From Paulinella micropora (lineage: Eukaryota > Cercozoa > Imbricatea > Euglyphida), in NCBI GenBank assembly GCA_009731375.1, contig BJOX01000226.1, positions 452,283 through 495,187 of the forward strand: a stretch of DNA of 42,905 nucleotides, in the 5' to 3' direction. The notes beneath the pieces are model-generated. The model saw only the letters and a program-made list of their open reading frames with translations. It had not been told where the DNA came from and ran no database searches. Shown one piece after another: positions 25,412 to 30,513 of the stretch. Both the position numbers and the translations under genes were made by a program. Each line of letters begins with the position of its first letter. The first letter of the stretch is position 1.

Positions 25412-25964
25412 GCACGCACGCACGCACGCGCGTTTGACGATGGAGGTGTGTTTGTGTGTGTGTGTGTGTGTGTGCTTGATGACAGTATATGTTCAATATT
25501 AGCATGTATGCATGTGTAGTAAGTGCAAACACTTTTGTACCGTTGTATTGAAGAATCGTACCAAAGTGTCTGCGTGTGTGTGTGTGTGTGTGTGTTTGTA
25601 CCATTCTTGTATTGAAGAATCGTACCAAGCTGTCTGTGTGTCTGTGTTCGTGGTGTCAGGTGCGGTGCACTTCATCATGCGTGCTACGCCTGCGGATTTT
25701 CTGCCTGGTTCGCGCCGGGCCAGTCGGGCCAGCACGCCCTGCCGGCCCGTCTGCCAGCCGGACTATCCGGGCCACCGCGGCTCCCCCAGCGGCCTCCACA
25801 CGCCCAGTCACGGCAGCCGCAGACAGACCCCGGTCAAGTCCAGTCCGAGCACGCCGAGGAAAAGCCCGCGCGAGCGCCGCAACACACCCAGCAAAAGCGT
25901 GGGCAACTCTCCCGTGAAGATGAACCTCGCCGGCCGGCTGACGGAACCACATTCAGCAATATGA
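308..25964 (+). CDS. PH-DEP-VPS9 multidomain protein, predicted Rab5-family GEF (19 exons)
   Basis: Joined exons: 308-937, 991-1986, 2037-2099, 2301-2419, 3163-3270, 10587-12252, 12328-12450, 12518-12628, 12687-13103, 13509-13568, 13708-14240, 14999-15141, 15379-16924, 17568-17628, 17797-17857, 19679-19733, 20637-20708, 25302-25348, 25660-25964. All introns are GT-AG, the total is 7116 nt, and no phase conflict or stop occurs before the terminal TGA, giving about 2371 residues. Domains by residue: PH about 139-258, DEP about 536-590, helical region about 960-1270, VPS9 helical bundle about 1273-1350, low-complexity insert about 1351-2171, VPS9 catalytic part 2172-2277, basic SP/TP-rich tail to 2371. 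VPS9 domains exchange nucleotide on Rab5/Rab21-type GTPases on endosomes, while PH and DEP domains usually direct membrane binding. The start is uncertain because coding may extend upstream of 308. I cannot name an ortholog with this architecture. Confidence 0.8.
938..990 (+). repeat. Intron 1 (53 nt), CTAT/CTAC microsatellite
   Basis: Donor AAG|GTCACT and acceptor TATCCAG|GTT bracket a sequence that is almost entirely CTAT and CTAC. Phase 0. Removing it joins the two halves of the PH domain. Confidence 0.85.
1137..1959 (+). other. Exon 2 linker, low-complexity and charged
   Basis: The linker between PH and DEP is rich in Ser, Pro, Ala and Arg. It contains a short helical stretch ([19 protein letters not shown]), basic patches such as [10 protein letters not shown] that resemble nuclear-localisation or membrane-binding clusters, and an acidic run of Glu and Asp near 1908-1950. 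No enzyme domain is recognised. It is probably mostly disordered. Confidence 0.6.
1987..2036 (+). repeat. Intron 2 (50 nt), CTAC microsatellite
   Basis: Donor GGGCAG|GTATAT and acceptor ATCTAG|GTG, with CTAC/CTAT repeats between them. Phase 0. It interrupts the DEP domain. Confidence 0.85.
2100..2300 (+). repeat. Intron 3 (201 nt), (CATA)n microsatellite
   Basis: Donor CTCGCG|GTACGC and acceptor CACGACAG|GGT. Nearly all of it is CATA with CATG and CATT variants. Phase 0. The pyrimidine tract expected before the acceptor is weak. Confidence 0.8.
2420..3162 (+). repeat. Intron 4 (743 nt), (GATT)n/(GATC)n with a GATCCGATCGGTC core
   Basis: Donor GACCAG|GTCGAG and acceptor GGTTGGTAG|CTT. The outer parts are (ATTG)n. 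The centre (about 2715-3070) is dominated by GATC, CCGATC and GGTCCGATC and is rich in CGATCG palindromes that could fold on themselves. The last 40 nt are GGTT repeats with no real pyrimidine tract. Phase 2 is preserved. Confidence 0.8.
3586..4212 (+). repeat. Array 1 of about 175-bp tandem units with ACGCAAATATTTGCGT palindrome
   Basis: It starts with CCTGAAACGTGTTGGGAG after ATT repeats. It holds three units, each running from a GGAATAAATCATGG-like segment through CAGGAGGAGTTGGGAGCTCA and CCCAGACTCGATGTTGATGC to TGTCCTGAATGCCAAAATTC. The perfect 16-bp palindrome is at 3785-3800; units 2 and 3 carry decayed versions. Confidence 0.85.
4218..4306 (+). repeat. GC-rich hairpin block (H block), copy 1
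   Basis: It contains the short inverted repeat GCCGGTACCTCCGGC, the segment CCTACCCTGTCGACGGGG, and a G-run facing a C-run that could form a stem. A diverged second copy lies at 4391-4487. Confidence 0.75.
4340..4860 (+). repeat. Tandem units with AATGAATGGCTGAGA core, about four copies
   Basis: The core AATGGCTGAGAATGCTCAAG or a close variant, followed by CTCTAAGAGTTGTGCCAGA, recurs near 4343, 4517, 4666 and 4818, at roughly 150-175 bp spacing. The units are diverged and non-coding. The first overlaps a copy of the GC-rich hairpin block. Confidence 0.75.
4391..4487 (+). repeat. GC-rich hairpin block, copy 2 (diverged)
   Basis: It matches the block at 4218-4306 from the GCCGG..CCGGC hairpin through CCTACCCTGTCGAC and the CCCCGGGAACCCAGCC end. 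The same tail leads into TTGTACGTACCC in both copies. Confidence 0.7.
5251..5303. repeat. (ATT)n/(GTT)n microsatellite
   Basis: A run of ATT with GTT units, placed directly upstream of a SINE head. The same arrangement recurs at 6101-6162, 6363-6428, 6610-6680, 7861-7901, 7921-7952, 9140-9228, 9890-9951 and 10181-10277. Confidence 0.85.
5307..5439 (+). mobile_element. tRNA-derived SINE, 5' part (cut by N gap)
   Basis: The head starts GGACACCGTGATAGCCCAGT. It contains a Pol III A-box-like TAGCCCAGTGG and a B-box-like AGTTCGATTCCC. GACACCG can pair with CGGTGCC as an acceptor stem with one mismatch. The body continues past GTGCCACCAG to ACCGGTCCGTCTGGAAGTG and then meets the gap. Confidence 0.8.
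5567..5963 (+). repeat. 25-bp minisatellite plus unique-looking block, copy 1
   Basis: About six units beginning GGTTCCGAGGCTATG span 5567-5715. A block of about 250 bp follows (ATAAGACATACACCACGTGG onward to ACACTGTGCGGGTAG). The same minisatellite and block recur at 9290-9715 with only scattered substitutions, so the pair is a segmental duplication or a longer interspersed element. Confidence 0.85.
6164..6236 (+). mobile_element. SINE head, cut by N gap
   Basis: It is identical in form to the tRNA-like head at 5307 (GGACACCGTGATAGCCC through GTCGGTGCCA). It follows an (ATT)n tract and a TCATG junction. Confidence 0.8.
6425..6547 (+). repeat. Interspersed repeat with ATTAGGGAGTACATATGCCA start, copy 1
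   Basis: About 120 bp running through CCATGGGCTGATTGGTATAA to GGTGTGGAGAATTTCCTTAT. It matches 7506-7627 almost base for base. It sits directly after an (ATT)n tract. The family is not recognised. Confidence 0.8.
6744..6797 (+). mobile_element. SINE 3' end fragment
   Basis: CGAGACGATGGAGGCGCATG to GACAGAGAAGCAC, the shared 3' end of the SINE family, followed by (TTA)n. The 5' part is lost in a gap. Confidence 0.75.
6826..7413 (+). repeat. Array 2 of palindrome-bearing tandem units
   Basis: It has the same layout as the array at 3586, starting CCTGAAAGGTGTTGGGAG after (ATT)n. It has three units, with perfect 16-bp palindromes at 6993-7008 and 7363-7378 and a decayed one between. It ends next to a GC-rich hairpin block. 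Confidence 0.85.
7424..7506 (+). repeat. GC-rich hairpin block, copy 3
   Basis: GCCGGTGCCTCCGGC hairpin, then GTACCCTGTCGACGGGGCAG and a G-run/C-run inverted pair ending CCCCCCGGGAACCCCAGC. It is placed directly after tandem array 2, as copy 1 is after array 1. Confidence 0.75.
7506..7627 (+). repeat. Interspersed repeat with ATTAGGGAGTACAT start, copy 2
   Basis: It is nearly identical to 6425-6547 but here joins the end of a GC-rich hairpin block instead of an (ATT)n tract. It is cut by the gap starting at 7628. Confidence 0.8.
7702..7860 (+). mobile_element. SINE body and 3' end
   Basis: ACCAGTATTTTCATTGAACA through CCTTGCGGGGGTGTCATTAG and GTACTCCCCTCACGGGTGAG to AGAGAAGCAC, then (TTA)n. 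The tRNA-like head lies in the preceding gap, if it is present. Confidence 0.8.
7955..8526 (+). repeat. Array 3 of palindrome-bearing tandem units
   Basis: A third copy of the composite, again starting CCTGAAAGGTGTTGGGAG after (ATT)n. It has three units, each with a perfect ACGCAAATATTTGCGT palindrome, at 8130-8145, 8301-8316 and 8481-8496. Confidence 0.85.
8530..8596 (+). repeat. GC-rich hairpin block, copy 4 (shortened)
   Basis: GCCGGTGCCTCCGGC hairpin and GTACCCTGTCGACGGGGCAG again follow a palindrome array. The inverted G/C tail is shortened to GGGGGGTAACCCCAGCCC. Confidence 0.7.
8610..8975 (+). repeat. Tandem units with GGGAAATTGAGG-like core, about three copies
   Basis: Units near 8620, 8752 and 8902 share GGTGGC..ACACC..GAAATTGAGGTTTTTG and CGCCGTTTGTGCACACCAGA, with a period of about 140-150 bp. 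The third unit is shortened. The family is not recognised. Confidence 0.7.
8981..9139 (+). mobile_element. SINE, 5'-truncated
   Basis: It begins at ACCAGTATTTTCATTGAACA without a tRNA-like head and without an adjacent gap, so the truncation is real here. It ends GACAGAGAAGCAC followed by about 89 bp of (TTA)n. Confidence 0.8.
9290..9715 (+). repeat. 25-bp minisatellite plus block, copy 2
   Basis: It has about seven GGTTCCGAGGCTATG units and the same downstream block as 5567-5963. The copies differ by single bases such as ACGTGGGATC against ACGTGCGATC. It ends at a 10-base N gap. Confidence 0.85.
9726..9889 (+). mobile_element. SINE body, variant subfamily
   Basis: TTTGAAAGTATTGGTCTGTC replaces the usual TTGAACATACCGGTCCGTC, and CAGTAGAG replaces CATTAGAG. 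It shares the 3' end AGAAGCAC and (TTA)n tail. The head region is not tRNA-like here or lies in the gap before it. Confidence 0.75.
9952..10180 (+). mobile_element. Full-length tRNA-derived SINE (229 bp)
   Basis: A complete copy: tRNA-like head with A-box-like TAGCCCAGTGG and B-box-like AGTTCGATTCCC, an unrelated body, and the 3' end TTGACAGAAGCAC followed by (TTA)n. It has (ATT)n on both sides, so target-site duplications cannot be told apart from the microsatellite. It is the best reference copy together with the minus-strand one at 26218-26448. Confidence 0.85.
10282..10484 (+). mobile_element. SINE variant with altered head
   Basis: The head reads GGCCGCGATAGCTCAGTGGT, closer to a canonical tRNA A box (TAGCTCAGTGG), but the following part is shortened around GCCGGTTCCGTCGGTGCC. 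The body belongs to the same variant as 9726-9889. It may be an older subfamily. Confidence 0.75.
10587..12252 (+). other. Exon 6: Ser-rich linker and long helical region
   Basis: The first 300 residues are Ser/Pro/Ala-rich, with a serine run near 11446-11505 coded by TCC repeats. From about 11700 the sequence becomes helical and Gln/Leu-rich ([35 protein letters not shown]), consistent with a coiled coil that could mediate dimerisation. Phase 2 at the start and phase 0 at the end. No catalytic motif is seen. Confidence 0.7.
12253..12327 (+). repeat. Intron 6 (75 nt), CTAT-rich
   Basis: Donor GACCAG|GTCAGC and acceptor CTGCCAG|GTG. CTAT repeats are followed by a short non-repeat pyrimidine tract. 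The frame stays open through it, so retention would still encode protein. Confidence 0.8.
12328..12628 (+). other. Exons 7-8: helical region before the VPS9 domain
   Basis: Exon 7 (12328-12450) continues the helix of exon 6 and includes [20 protein letters not shown]. Exon 8 (12518-12628) codes [20 protein letters not shown]. Both are in phase 0. The pattern of Leu, Val and charged residues suggests helices that pack on the VPS9 bundle. No family was recognised. Confidence 0.65.
12451..12517 (+). repeat. Intron 7 (67 nt), (ATGAC)n
   Basis: Donor CGCACG|GTAACA and acceptor ACATAG|GCC. It is made of ATGAC pentamers and lacks a pyrimidine tract. Confidence 0.8.
12629..12686 (+). repeat. Intron 8 (58 nt), (ATC)n
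   Basis: Donor CACGAG|GTATCA and acceptor CATCATCAG|GTG, with only ATC/ACC triplets between. If retained it would add a His- or Ser-rich run, so the splice call rests on the perfect ends and the resumption of domain sequence. Confidence 0.65.
12687..13103 (+). other. Exon 9: VPS9 helical bundle and start of insert
   Basis: The segment [18 protein letters not shown], then [20 protein letters not shown], fits the four-helix bundle that precedes the VPS9 core (the L-x-x-L-x-W-L-x-x-E-x-L-G-I pattern in Rabex-5, RIN and ALS2). After GVKRDF the expected short link to the core is replaced by Ser/Pro/Asp-rich sequence. Phase 0. Confidence 0.65.
13104..13508 (+). repeat. Intron 9 (405 nt), (CTTGC)n grading into (CTCGC)n
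   Basis: Donor GCAGAG|GTCAGG and acceptor TGTCTAG|CTG. CTTGT pentamers grade into CTTGC, CTCGC, CCTCGC hexamers and GGCCTC variants and back, giving an almost purine-free stretch on the sense strand. Confidence 0.8.
13569..13707 (+). other. Intron 10 (139 nt), ordinary non-repeat intron
   Basis: Donor CTCAAG|GTAGAA and acceptor TATGCAG|GCA. It is the only short intron of the gene without a dominant simple repeat. CTGTTAATGC about 25 bases upstream of the acceptor is a possible branch point. Confidence 0.75.
14241..14998 (+). repeat. Intron 11 with (CT)n, (CA)n, (TA)n and an N gap
   Basis: Donor CATCAG|GTCACC and acceptor GCTATCAG|CTC. CT-rich repeats flank the gap at 14359-14539. The exon end and donor segment TCCGTCACCTCCATCAGGTC seen at 14225 is repeated at 14591. 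Phase 2 is kept. Confidence 0.7.
15142..15378 (+). repeat. Intron 12, (TTAGC)n, (TGAGC)n and (ATAAG)n
   Basis: Donor CCATCG|GTCAGT and acceptor TTGGCAG|GCG. It holds AGATT, AGCTT, GAGCT and AGATA pentamers in blocks. Phase 1 on both sides. Confidence 0.75.
17091..17130 (+). pseudogene. Decayed copy of the exon 14 start, copy 1
   Basis: TAG|CATCGAGACACTCGAGGACC resembles the true exon 14 start but then runs CTAACTTAGAC, giving an in-frame stop if spliced in phase. It lacks a donor and is followed by (CTTGT)n. Confidence 0.7.
17241..17280 (+). pseudogene. Decayed copy of the exon 14 start, copy 2
   Basis: CAG|CATCGAGAAGTTAGAGG to GATTGAGATCAA differs from exon 14 at only about four or five of the first 33 bases. 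It keeps the frame and an acceptor but no donor, and reads into (CTTGT)n. Confidence 0.75.
17629..17796 (+). repeat. Intron 14 (168 nt), (CTAT)n
   Basis: Donor TGTCTG|GTCAGC and acceptor CTCGCAG|GTG. CTAT with a CATC block fills most of it. Phase 0. Confidence 0.85.
17858..19678 (+). other. Intron 15 (1.8 kb) carrying an inverted-repeat element
   Basis: Donor AACGAGG|GTACAC and acceptor CTGTTGCAG|GTA, phase 1. It holds the TIR element at 17921-19218, (TA)n on both sides of it, and (CT)n, (CTAT)n and (CA)n near the acceptor. Confidence 0.75.
17921..19218. mobile_element. Non-autonomous DNA transposon candidate with about 100-bp TIRs
   Basis: The left end (17921-18023, AGACGTGTCTCAAAAGAAAA to CACTCCAGGCC) is the reverse complement of the right end (19121-19218) with about a dozen mismatches. 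Both ends abut (TA)n, as expected for an element that targets TA (Tc1/mariner-like habit), though the TA tracts are microsatellite-length. The interior of about 1.1 kb has no transposase ORF. It contains repeated GGGACATCCC/GGGATGTCCC motifs and a third diverged copy of the right terminal sequence at about 18735-18825, which suggests a nested or rearranged copy. The superfamily is uncertain. Confidence 0.7.
19734..20636 (+). repeat. Intron 16 (0.9 kb), (GTAT)n, (TTATG)n, (CTTGT)n
   Basis: Donor TGGCT|GTAAAC and acceptor ATCTAG|TTAC, phase 2. A near-copy of the exon end plus donor (ACTTCTTCCCCATCT..CTGTAAACA) lies at about 19762-19793. The rest moves from GTAC/GTAT tetramers through TGTAA, TTATG and TTGTC pentamers to TG repeats. 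Confidence 0.75.
21470..22560 (+). repeat. 15-bp minisatellite ATGGTATGYAATSTA
   Basis: About 70 head-to-tail copies. The flanking zones carry ATGGTATGTAATGTA, then ATGGTATGTAATCTA. The centre (about 21730-22275) is about 36 nearly perfect copies of ATGGTATGCAATCTA. The variants are in ordered blocks rather than mixed. Confidence 0.95.
23985..24495 (+). repeat. 17-bp minisatellite ACATACATTACATTACA
   Basis: About 30 copies in perfect register, flanked by (TTACAATACA)-type repeats of the same base words. It is probably derived from the surrounding pentamer repeats. Confidence 0.9.
25349..25659 (+). repeat. Intron 18 (311 nt), (CA)n, (TG)n and a duplicated segment
   Basis: Donor TTCCAAG|GTCCGT and acceptor GGTGTCAG|GTG, phase 1. 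TTGTATTGAAGAATCGTACC occurs twice (about 25542 and 25608), separated by (TG)n. Confidence 0.8.
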
Positions 25965-26217
25965 GCTGTCCTGACCCTGCCCCTGCCCTTCACACACACA
26001 CACACACACACACACTCTCTCTCTCTCTCTGTCTCTCTCTCTCTCTCTCTCTTCGACTGCTTGTAACAGATAGTAACACTGTAGCTGCTCCAGTCTTGCA
26101 CGCTGCTGCGTTCGTCGAGCGGGCCGGAGGTTGCATGTAGTTTTGGATTATTATTAATATTAGAGTTATACCTTCAATGATATTGTTAATCAATAATGTT
26201 AATATTTATTGATAATA
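25965..26217 (+). other. 3' flank of the VPS9 gene
   Basis: The 3' UTR candidate contains (CA)n and (CT)n, then AT-rich sequence. I see no canonical AATAAA before the SINE at 26218. No gene is present. Confidence 0.5.
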
Positions 26218-26448
26218 GTGCTTCTCTGTCAATGGCTGATGCAAATCTGCACATGCGCCTCCATCGTCTCACCCGTGAGGGGAGTACGAAGAATTGACGA
26301 TAGGCTCTAATGACACCCCCGCACGGGCAGTTCCAACACTTCCAGACGGACCGGTATGTTCAATGAAGATACTGGTGGCACCGACGGGAATCGAACTGGC
26401 GACAGGGCCCAGATGGTAGAACTTGACCACTGGGCTATCACGGTGTCC
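26218..26448 (-). mobile_element. Full-length tRNA-derived SINE, minus strand
   Basis: This is the complete reverse complement of the family seen in intron 5, from the 3' end GTGCTTCTCTGTC to the head complement CTATCACGGTGTCC. It has AAT repeats at its head side. It lies just beyond the VPS9 gene, so the family is not confined to intron 5. Confidence 0.85.
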
Positions 26449-28055
26449 ATAATAATAATATTAAAAATGTACCATCATGAATGTGTTAATGTGTATATTT
26501 AATTTAAGCTCCTTGGTAAAAAAGAAATGAAGCTTTAATTATTGTATTAATATCAACCAATTTAACAGTATTTACTACCTGTCGCCCGCCCTCGCATTAC
26601 ATAGTCGTGTGAGTTTGTATACAACTCTTCAAGTAGGCAGATACAACGAACTCTTATTAAGAACACTATGGCTGCATTGAGTCCTGACTCTGTGAGAGCA
26701 GGTGAAATACCAGTAAATAGCAGAGCTGTCACTTCGTTTATTTACGTAATTTCATACTCGCCGGTTGCAGACTTGAATGCAACTTACGATCGAGTGTACT
26801 GAATCGTAGATTGTGAGTCTCCAGTTGTATTAAGACCCCTGGTCTTAACCGCCCTTACGAGCTCAAGGGAAAAAGGAATTTAATGATGAACACGCAGTGA
26901 CTGGTTCAAAGCTAACCTCCACTTCAATAGTAGAAAGGGAAGAACGGTCAGAACTGAATTGACCCAAACAACAAGCCAGAGGGGAAAACAGTTAAAAACG
27001 GAGTGTCCCTTTGACACAGGTCAAACACACGATTCGTTACGTCCGTAACCTGCACAAATGCCAAAACATATCTAAAAACAACAACACATGATAACGATGA
27101 TTAGCTATAAACCTGCCACTCACTGACCTTACCTAACTTTCACTTGCGGTTTGCCGGGAGACTTCGTTAAAAGCCCGATTGCTCACAACCGCTTTAATCC
27201 TATCAGACGGAGCATCTTAACGACCTGCCAAAATTTTACCGTTGATAAGTCACTCTTTTTGACCGGTTCATCAGATTCTCCTCTGCACTACGTTTCGACT
27301 TCACTAACTAGTTTTCGATTCCGTTCAGAAATGATTTTTAACTATTAAGTCAAAGATCTTTTTAGAAAAGATTAACCATTACCTTTTTCCTCCATATATT
27401 GCCTTTTCCCCTTACTTCCCGTGAAACACGTTTTACGGTAAATTTGTGGACAAGGAAATAAATGGAAGAACGCAATGTTTGACTGTCATCTTTGCCGTTC
27501 CCAGTCATTCTCGCTTAGCGTGTTAGACCTATTAATACAATATATTAATTAGGTTGGACAGTACGGGCCGGCATATGTAATGCGTGTCGTTAGAGCCATT
27601 ACGTGTGTCCGGCCTAATACGTTTCCGCCCTTTGTCTTGGCGCGTTCTTCTAATAAAGTTTATACTGCAGACGATAGCACTAACTGCTTAGTTTTGACTC
27701 CGGTTTATTAAGGTAGTCTAACAGGTTATGAAGCCTTGAAGCATGATCATAAAGCCTGATAAACTTTATTCACATATTCATTTTTCAGCGTTTTTCGTGG
27801 TGTGTGGAAGGCTACCACAGAATAAACGAACTGGTGACGTGCGGAAGGCTGTCACCAAATCAGGTCAACTGTTGGAACGTGCGGAAGGATGCCAACAAAC
27901 ACCTGGGGTGGAACGTGCGGAAGGCTGCCACTAATATATTTTAATCGAACTGTTCATTACGAACAAACACTTACTAATCTTGCTTCACTAGAAATAGTGA
28001 GAGCATATCTGGTAGTCGAGGTTTTCTCCTACCTTCCGCCCTTTGAAACGCTAAT
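26449..28055. other. No gene recognised; possible retroelement leader
   Basis: AT-rich unique sequence. TAATAAAG at about 27651 and a run of short, leader-like sequence before the ORF at 28056 could belong to an LTR or 5' leader, but I could not find a second LTR copy. Four imperfect 36-39 bp units beginning GTGCGGAAGGCTG (first one GTGTGGAAGGCTA) lie at about 27801-27935. Confidence 0.5.
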
Positions 28056-29049
28056 ATGGCATCTTATAACTCTGACCTAGTCAAAATGAGGCTGGAAACG
28101 CCTAAGTACGATCATGGGAAAGAATGGGAGCTGTGGGAATACACCTTTATATCTATAATAGGTGTAACGCACCCAGAAATCCTATCATTGATACCGGGTT
28201 TCCAGACTCATACCTTAGCTAAACCGCTATCTGTCTATATTCCTCCTGACTCCCCTATCAATGCACCCTTTAAATTACCTCAAGGAGAGGAAGAAGAAGG
28301 AACAGGCGAACAAGAAGAAGCAGAAGCTAAGGTTAAGAAAGAGGAAGCTAAGGTTAAGAAAGAGGAGGATGAAGATGCATCTGCAGAACCGCCAACCATC
28401 ATAGTATTACCTACTGAACAAAAATCTGAGATGCCAATGGCGACTGGGAGGAACAAGCCCAAGCCGCTATTTGAATTAAGATTTAGTGAACAGTATTATG
28501 AGCAACAGAGAAAAGAAAAGAAATCAAGGTTAAATAGACTACTATATGCTTTCTTACTTCAATCTTGCGCTCATGATAGGAAAGTGATGGCTATTATGAG
28601 ACAGGGGGGAACCGATGGGGTAGCCTGCTTCTTGGCCCTCAAGAAACATTATGGGGGGCTTGACCTCATAAAGTTTGAAGAGGACCAAGAAGCAGTCTAT
28701 CACTCTTACCCAAAGGATCCCAGTGAGGTGAGTGCTTGGCTAGCTAACTACACTACCCTTTTGAAGAAGCAGGAAAAGTTGATGGGAGTCATTCCTGAGA
28801 TCATGAAAACCGATATAATCATGAGGAAGCTCAAACACATGCAACCTTTTGAAAGGTTACCGTACCATCAAAACACCTGGCAAGCTTTACTCCCTGATTA
28901 GAGACCTAACTTTGAAGAGTTCTTAAAGGTTATAGAACAACTCGCTCAAGGTCATGTCTCTCAGGGTAAGTTACGTAAGCTATACGGTTCCGGAAGCTCT
29001 AAGTCTGACCCTATCACTATCAATTTGGTATGGATGCGGGAACAGTGAC
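28056..29049 (+). pseudogene. Gag-like ORF of an LTR retroelement, broken
   Basis: It opens at an ATG (MASYNSDLVK) and runs 281 codons to a TAG at 28899-28901. The same frame then continues (RPNFEEFLKVIEQLAQGHVS) to a TGA near 29049, so the TAG looks like a nonsense change inside a longer protein. The part RKVMAIMRQGGTDGVACFLA and the W-L-x-x-Y spacing after it resemble copia/UBN2-type Gag capsids, with an acidic/lysine-rich insert at residues 75-110. No zinc knuckle, protease or RT follows on this strand. The Gag assignment rests on pattern only. Confidence 0.5.
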
Positions 29050-30513
29050 AGTAGCATTGGGCTCACCGTCACCGTCACCCTCGCCCGCCGGTGGGGTCGC
29101 CTGCCTATCTGTGGCGAAAGTCACAGCGCGTGGAGGGGCAGTACGGGCAGATGACTGCTCGACTCGGGGCGATTCGAGGCCTAGGGGGCTCTTACTGTCG
29201 GCCTGTTCCTCCCCTTGTTCGGTAGAGAAAGAGAACAGAGGTTGTACCTTCGATTCATCTTCTTCCTCGACCATCCCACCTTCCCGTCGTCCCTCGTACG
29301 GGGAAACGAAAAGTGTGCCGCTATCCTCATACCGGGCGTTCGGAGGGGAGGAAAACGAGCCCGGAAAGCTAGGGCTCCGGCGAGAAAACGTCGGAGTCGG
29401 AACTGAGCCGTATCCTGATGCTTGTGGGGAAAGTAACCCCTCAAAAGCCGGTGGCGGTCGGCTAAACAGAGACCGTTGTGCTTCTGACCCGCCTGTAGGG
29501 CCCAGACTACTTGCCATGGGACGAAGACCTCGGCTTGCAAAGGATGGAAGGGGCCCACCGCCTCGTCGTGGGCCTGGCAAATAAAGCCTCGTCGGAGTAG
29601 GGGCTGCCAGAGGACGTAAAGCCGAAGCTGCCAACGACGACGACGACGACGACGAGGACGATGACGATGACGTTGCTGGCAATCCAGTTGTCGTCGTGAC
29701 CGTAGGCCTCGCCGTTGTCGTGGTCGTAGCCGTTGTCGTAGCTGCCGGCTGAGGGCGAGATGGCCCCATGGTTGGAGCCGCCGTGCCCGTGATTCCGGGG
29801 CCCGTCACGTAGCGTAGAGAACCGGGGACGTAATCCGGGGTTTGAACCCAGCCAATCTTTTTCGCGAGGTCGTCGTAGCGACTAATGGCTAAATCTCTCT
29901 CACCCCTAAAAGAGGTCCACTTGTGGAACACAGAGGGGTCAAGCCAGTAATCCACCATCTGCTCAAGGGGCTGCATAGGAACAAAAGGCTCCTCCTCAAG
30001 ATTGAAAAGGCCATCCTTAACTGCTTTCGCTAGGAGGGGGCAGAGGTCTTTCTCTAGAGTCGTGAGGACTACCTTGATGAAGTGGGCGCGGCTGATTCCA
30101 TCCGTCTGGGGAGAGAGCTTCTTTGCCGAGCCGTCCTTGAGGCCTTCGGTACGTATCCATGAAAGGGACCTTGAGGGTGGTATGCAGGGTTCGAAAAATT
30201 TTGAGACACTCTTCACGGTAGACTTCCTTGGACCAGGTCGTAATTGGGGCGTGGAAACGAGGCTGGAAGACTCATTTCTGCACACCTGAACGTAAAAGAC
30301 CCACCGTGTAGCAAAGAGGTCTGGAATTTGCAAAGGAGACCTTGTGGGATGATTGCTACTCGATGATCTTGGCTGAGGGACTGTCCTATGTATGCAATTA
30401 ACTTGAACAGACTTGAACAGACTTGAACAGACTTGAACAGAACTTGAATCCATAGTACAAAGTCGCCTCTCTGCGTGTGGTGAGCATGCACAACGGTCAC
30501 AATGCACAGACAC
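29020..30513 (-). CDS. Unknown 497-codon protein, Ser/Thr/Pro-rich C-terminal half
   Basis: An uninterrupted minus-strand frame. The first Met is at 30513; a second Met at about 30453 (MDSSSVQVCSS) is an equally good start. Residues about 140-250 look folded and helical (ISRAHFIKVVLTTLEKDLCP, then EQMVDYWLDPSVFHKWTSF). The rest is low-complexity, with Thr runs, a 12-Ser run and a Pro/Arg-rich tail. It converges on and overlaps the end of the plus-strand Gag-like ORF by about 30 bases. It may be a Gag-like protein of another retroelement or a host gene. No known motif was recognised. Confidence 0.45.
   Translation of the reverse strand: MSVHCDRCACSPHAERRLCTMDSSSVQVCSSLFKSVQVNCIHRTVPQPRSSSSNHPTRSPLQIPDLFATRWVFYVQVCRNESSSLVSTPQLRPGPRKSTVKSVSKFFEPCIPPSRSLSWIRTEGLKDGSAKKLSPQTDGISRAHFIKVVLTTLEKDLCPLLAKAVKDGLFNLEEEPFVPMQPLEQMVDYWLDPSVFHKWTSFRGERDLAISRYDDLAKKIGWVQTPDYVPGSLRYVTGPGITGTAAPTMGPSRPQPAATTTATTTTTARPTVTTTTGLPATSSSSSSSSSSSSLAASALRPLAAPTPTRLYLPGPRRGGGPLPSFASRGLRPMASSLGPTGGSEAQRSLFSRPPPAFEGLLSPQASGYGSVPTPTFSRRSPSFPGSFSSPPNARYEDSGTLFVSPYEGRREGGMVEEEDESKVQPLFSFSTEQGEEQADSKSPLGLESPRVEQSSARTAPPRAVTFATDRQATPPAGEGDGDGEPNATVTVPASIPN
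30401..30440 (+). repeat. Four tandem copies of ACTTGAACAG
   Basis: A perfect 10-bp tandem repeat lying inside the N-terminal part of the minus-strand ORF at 29020-30513, where it codes repeated Ser/Val/Gln/Cys-containing residues. If the start is the Met at about 30453, these are the first coding bases. Confidence 0.9.

Larger units (their letters stand above)
17568..25964 (+). other. Exons 14-19: VPS9 catalytic core and C-terminal tail
   Basis: Exons 17568-17628, 17797-17857, 19679-19733, 20637-20708, 25302-25348 and 25660-25964, all small except the last. They read [20 protein letters not shown] (core entry), [40 protein letters not shown]. The four residues known to be critical in Rabex-5 (Asp and Pro of the ADDFLP motif, Tyr and Thr of GYYFT) are all present: D2224, P2228, Y2264 and T2267 in this model. 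After residue 2277 comes a basic tail with many SP/TP sites ([15 protein letters not shown]), ending TEPHSAI then TGA. The core is therefore probably active. Confidence 0.8.
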
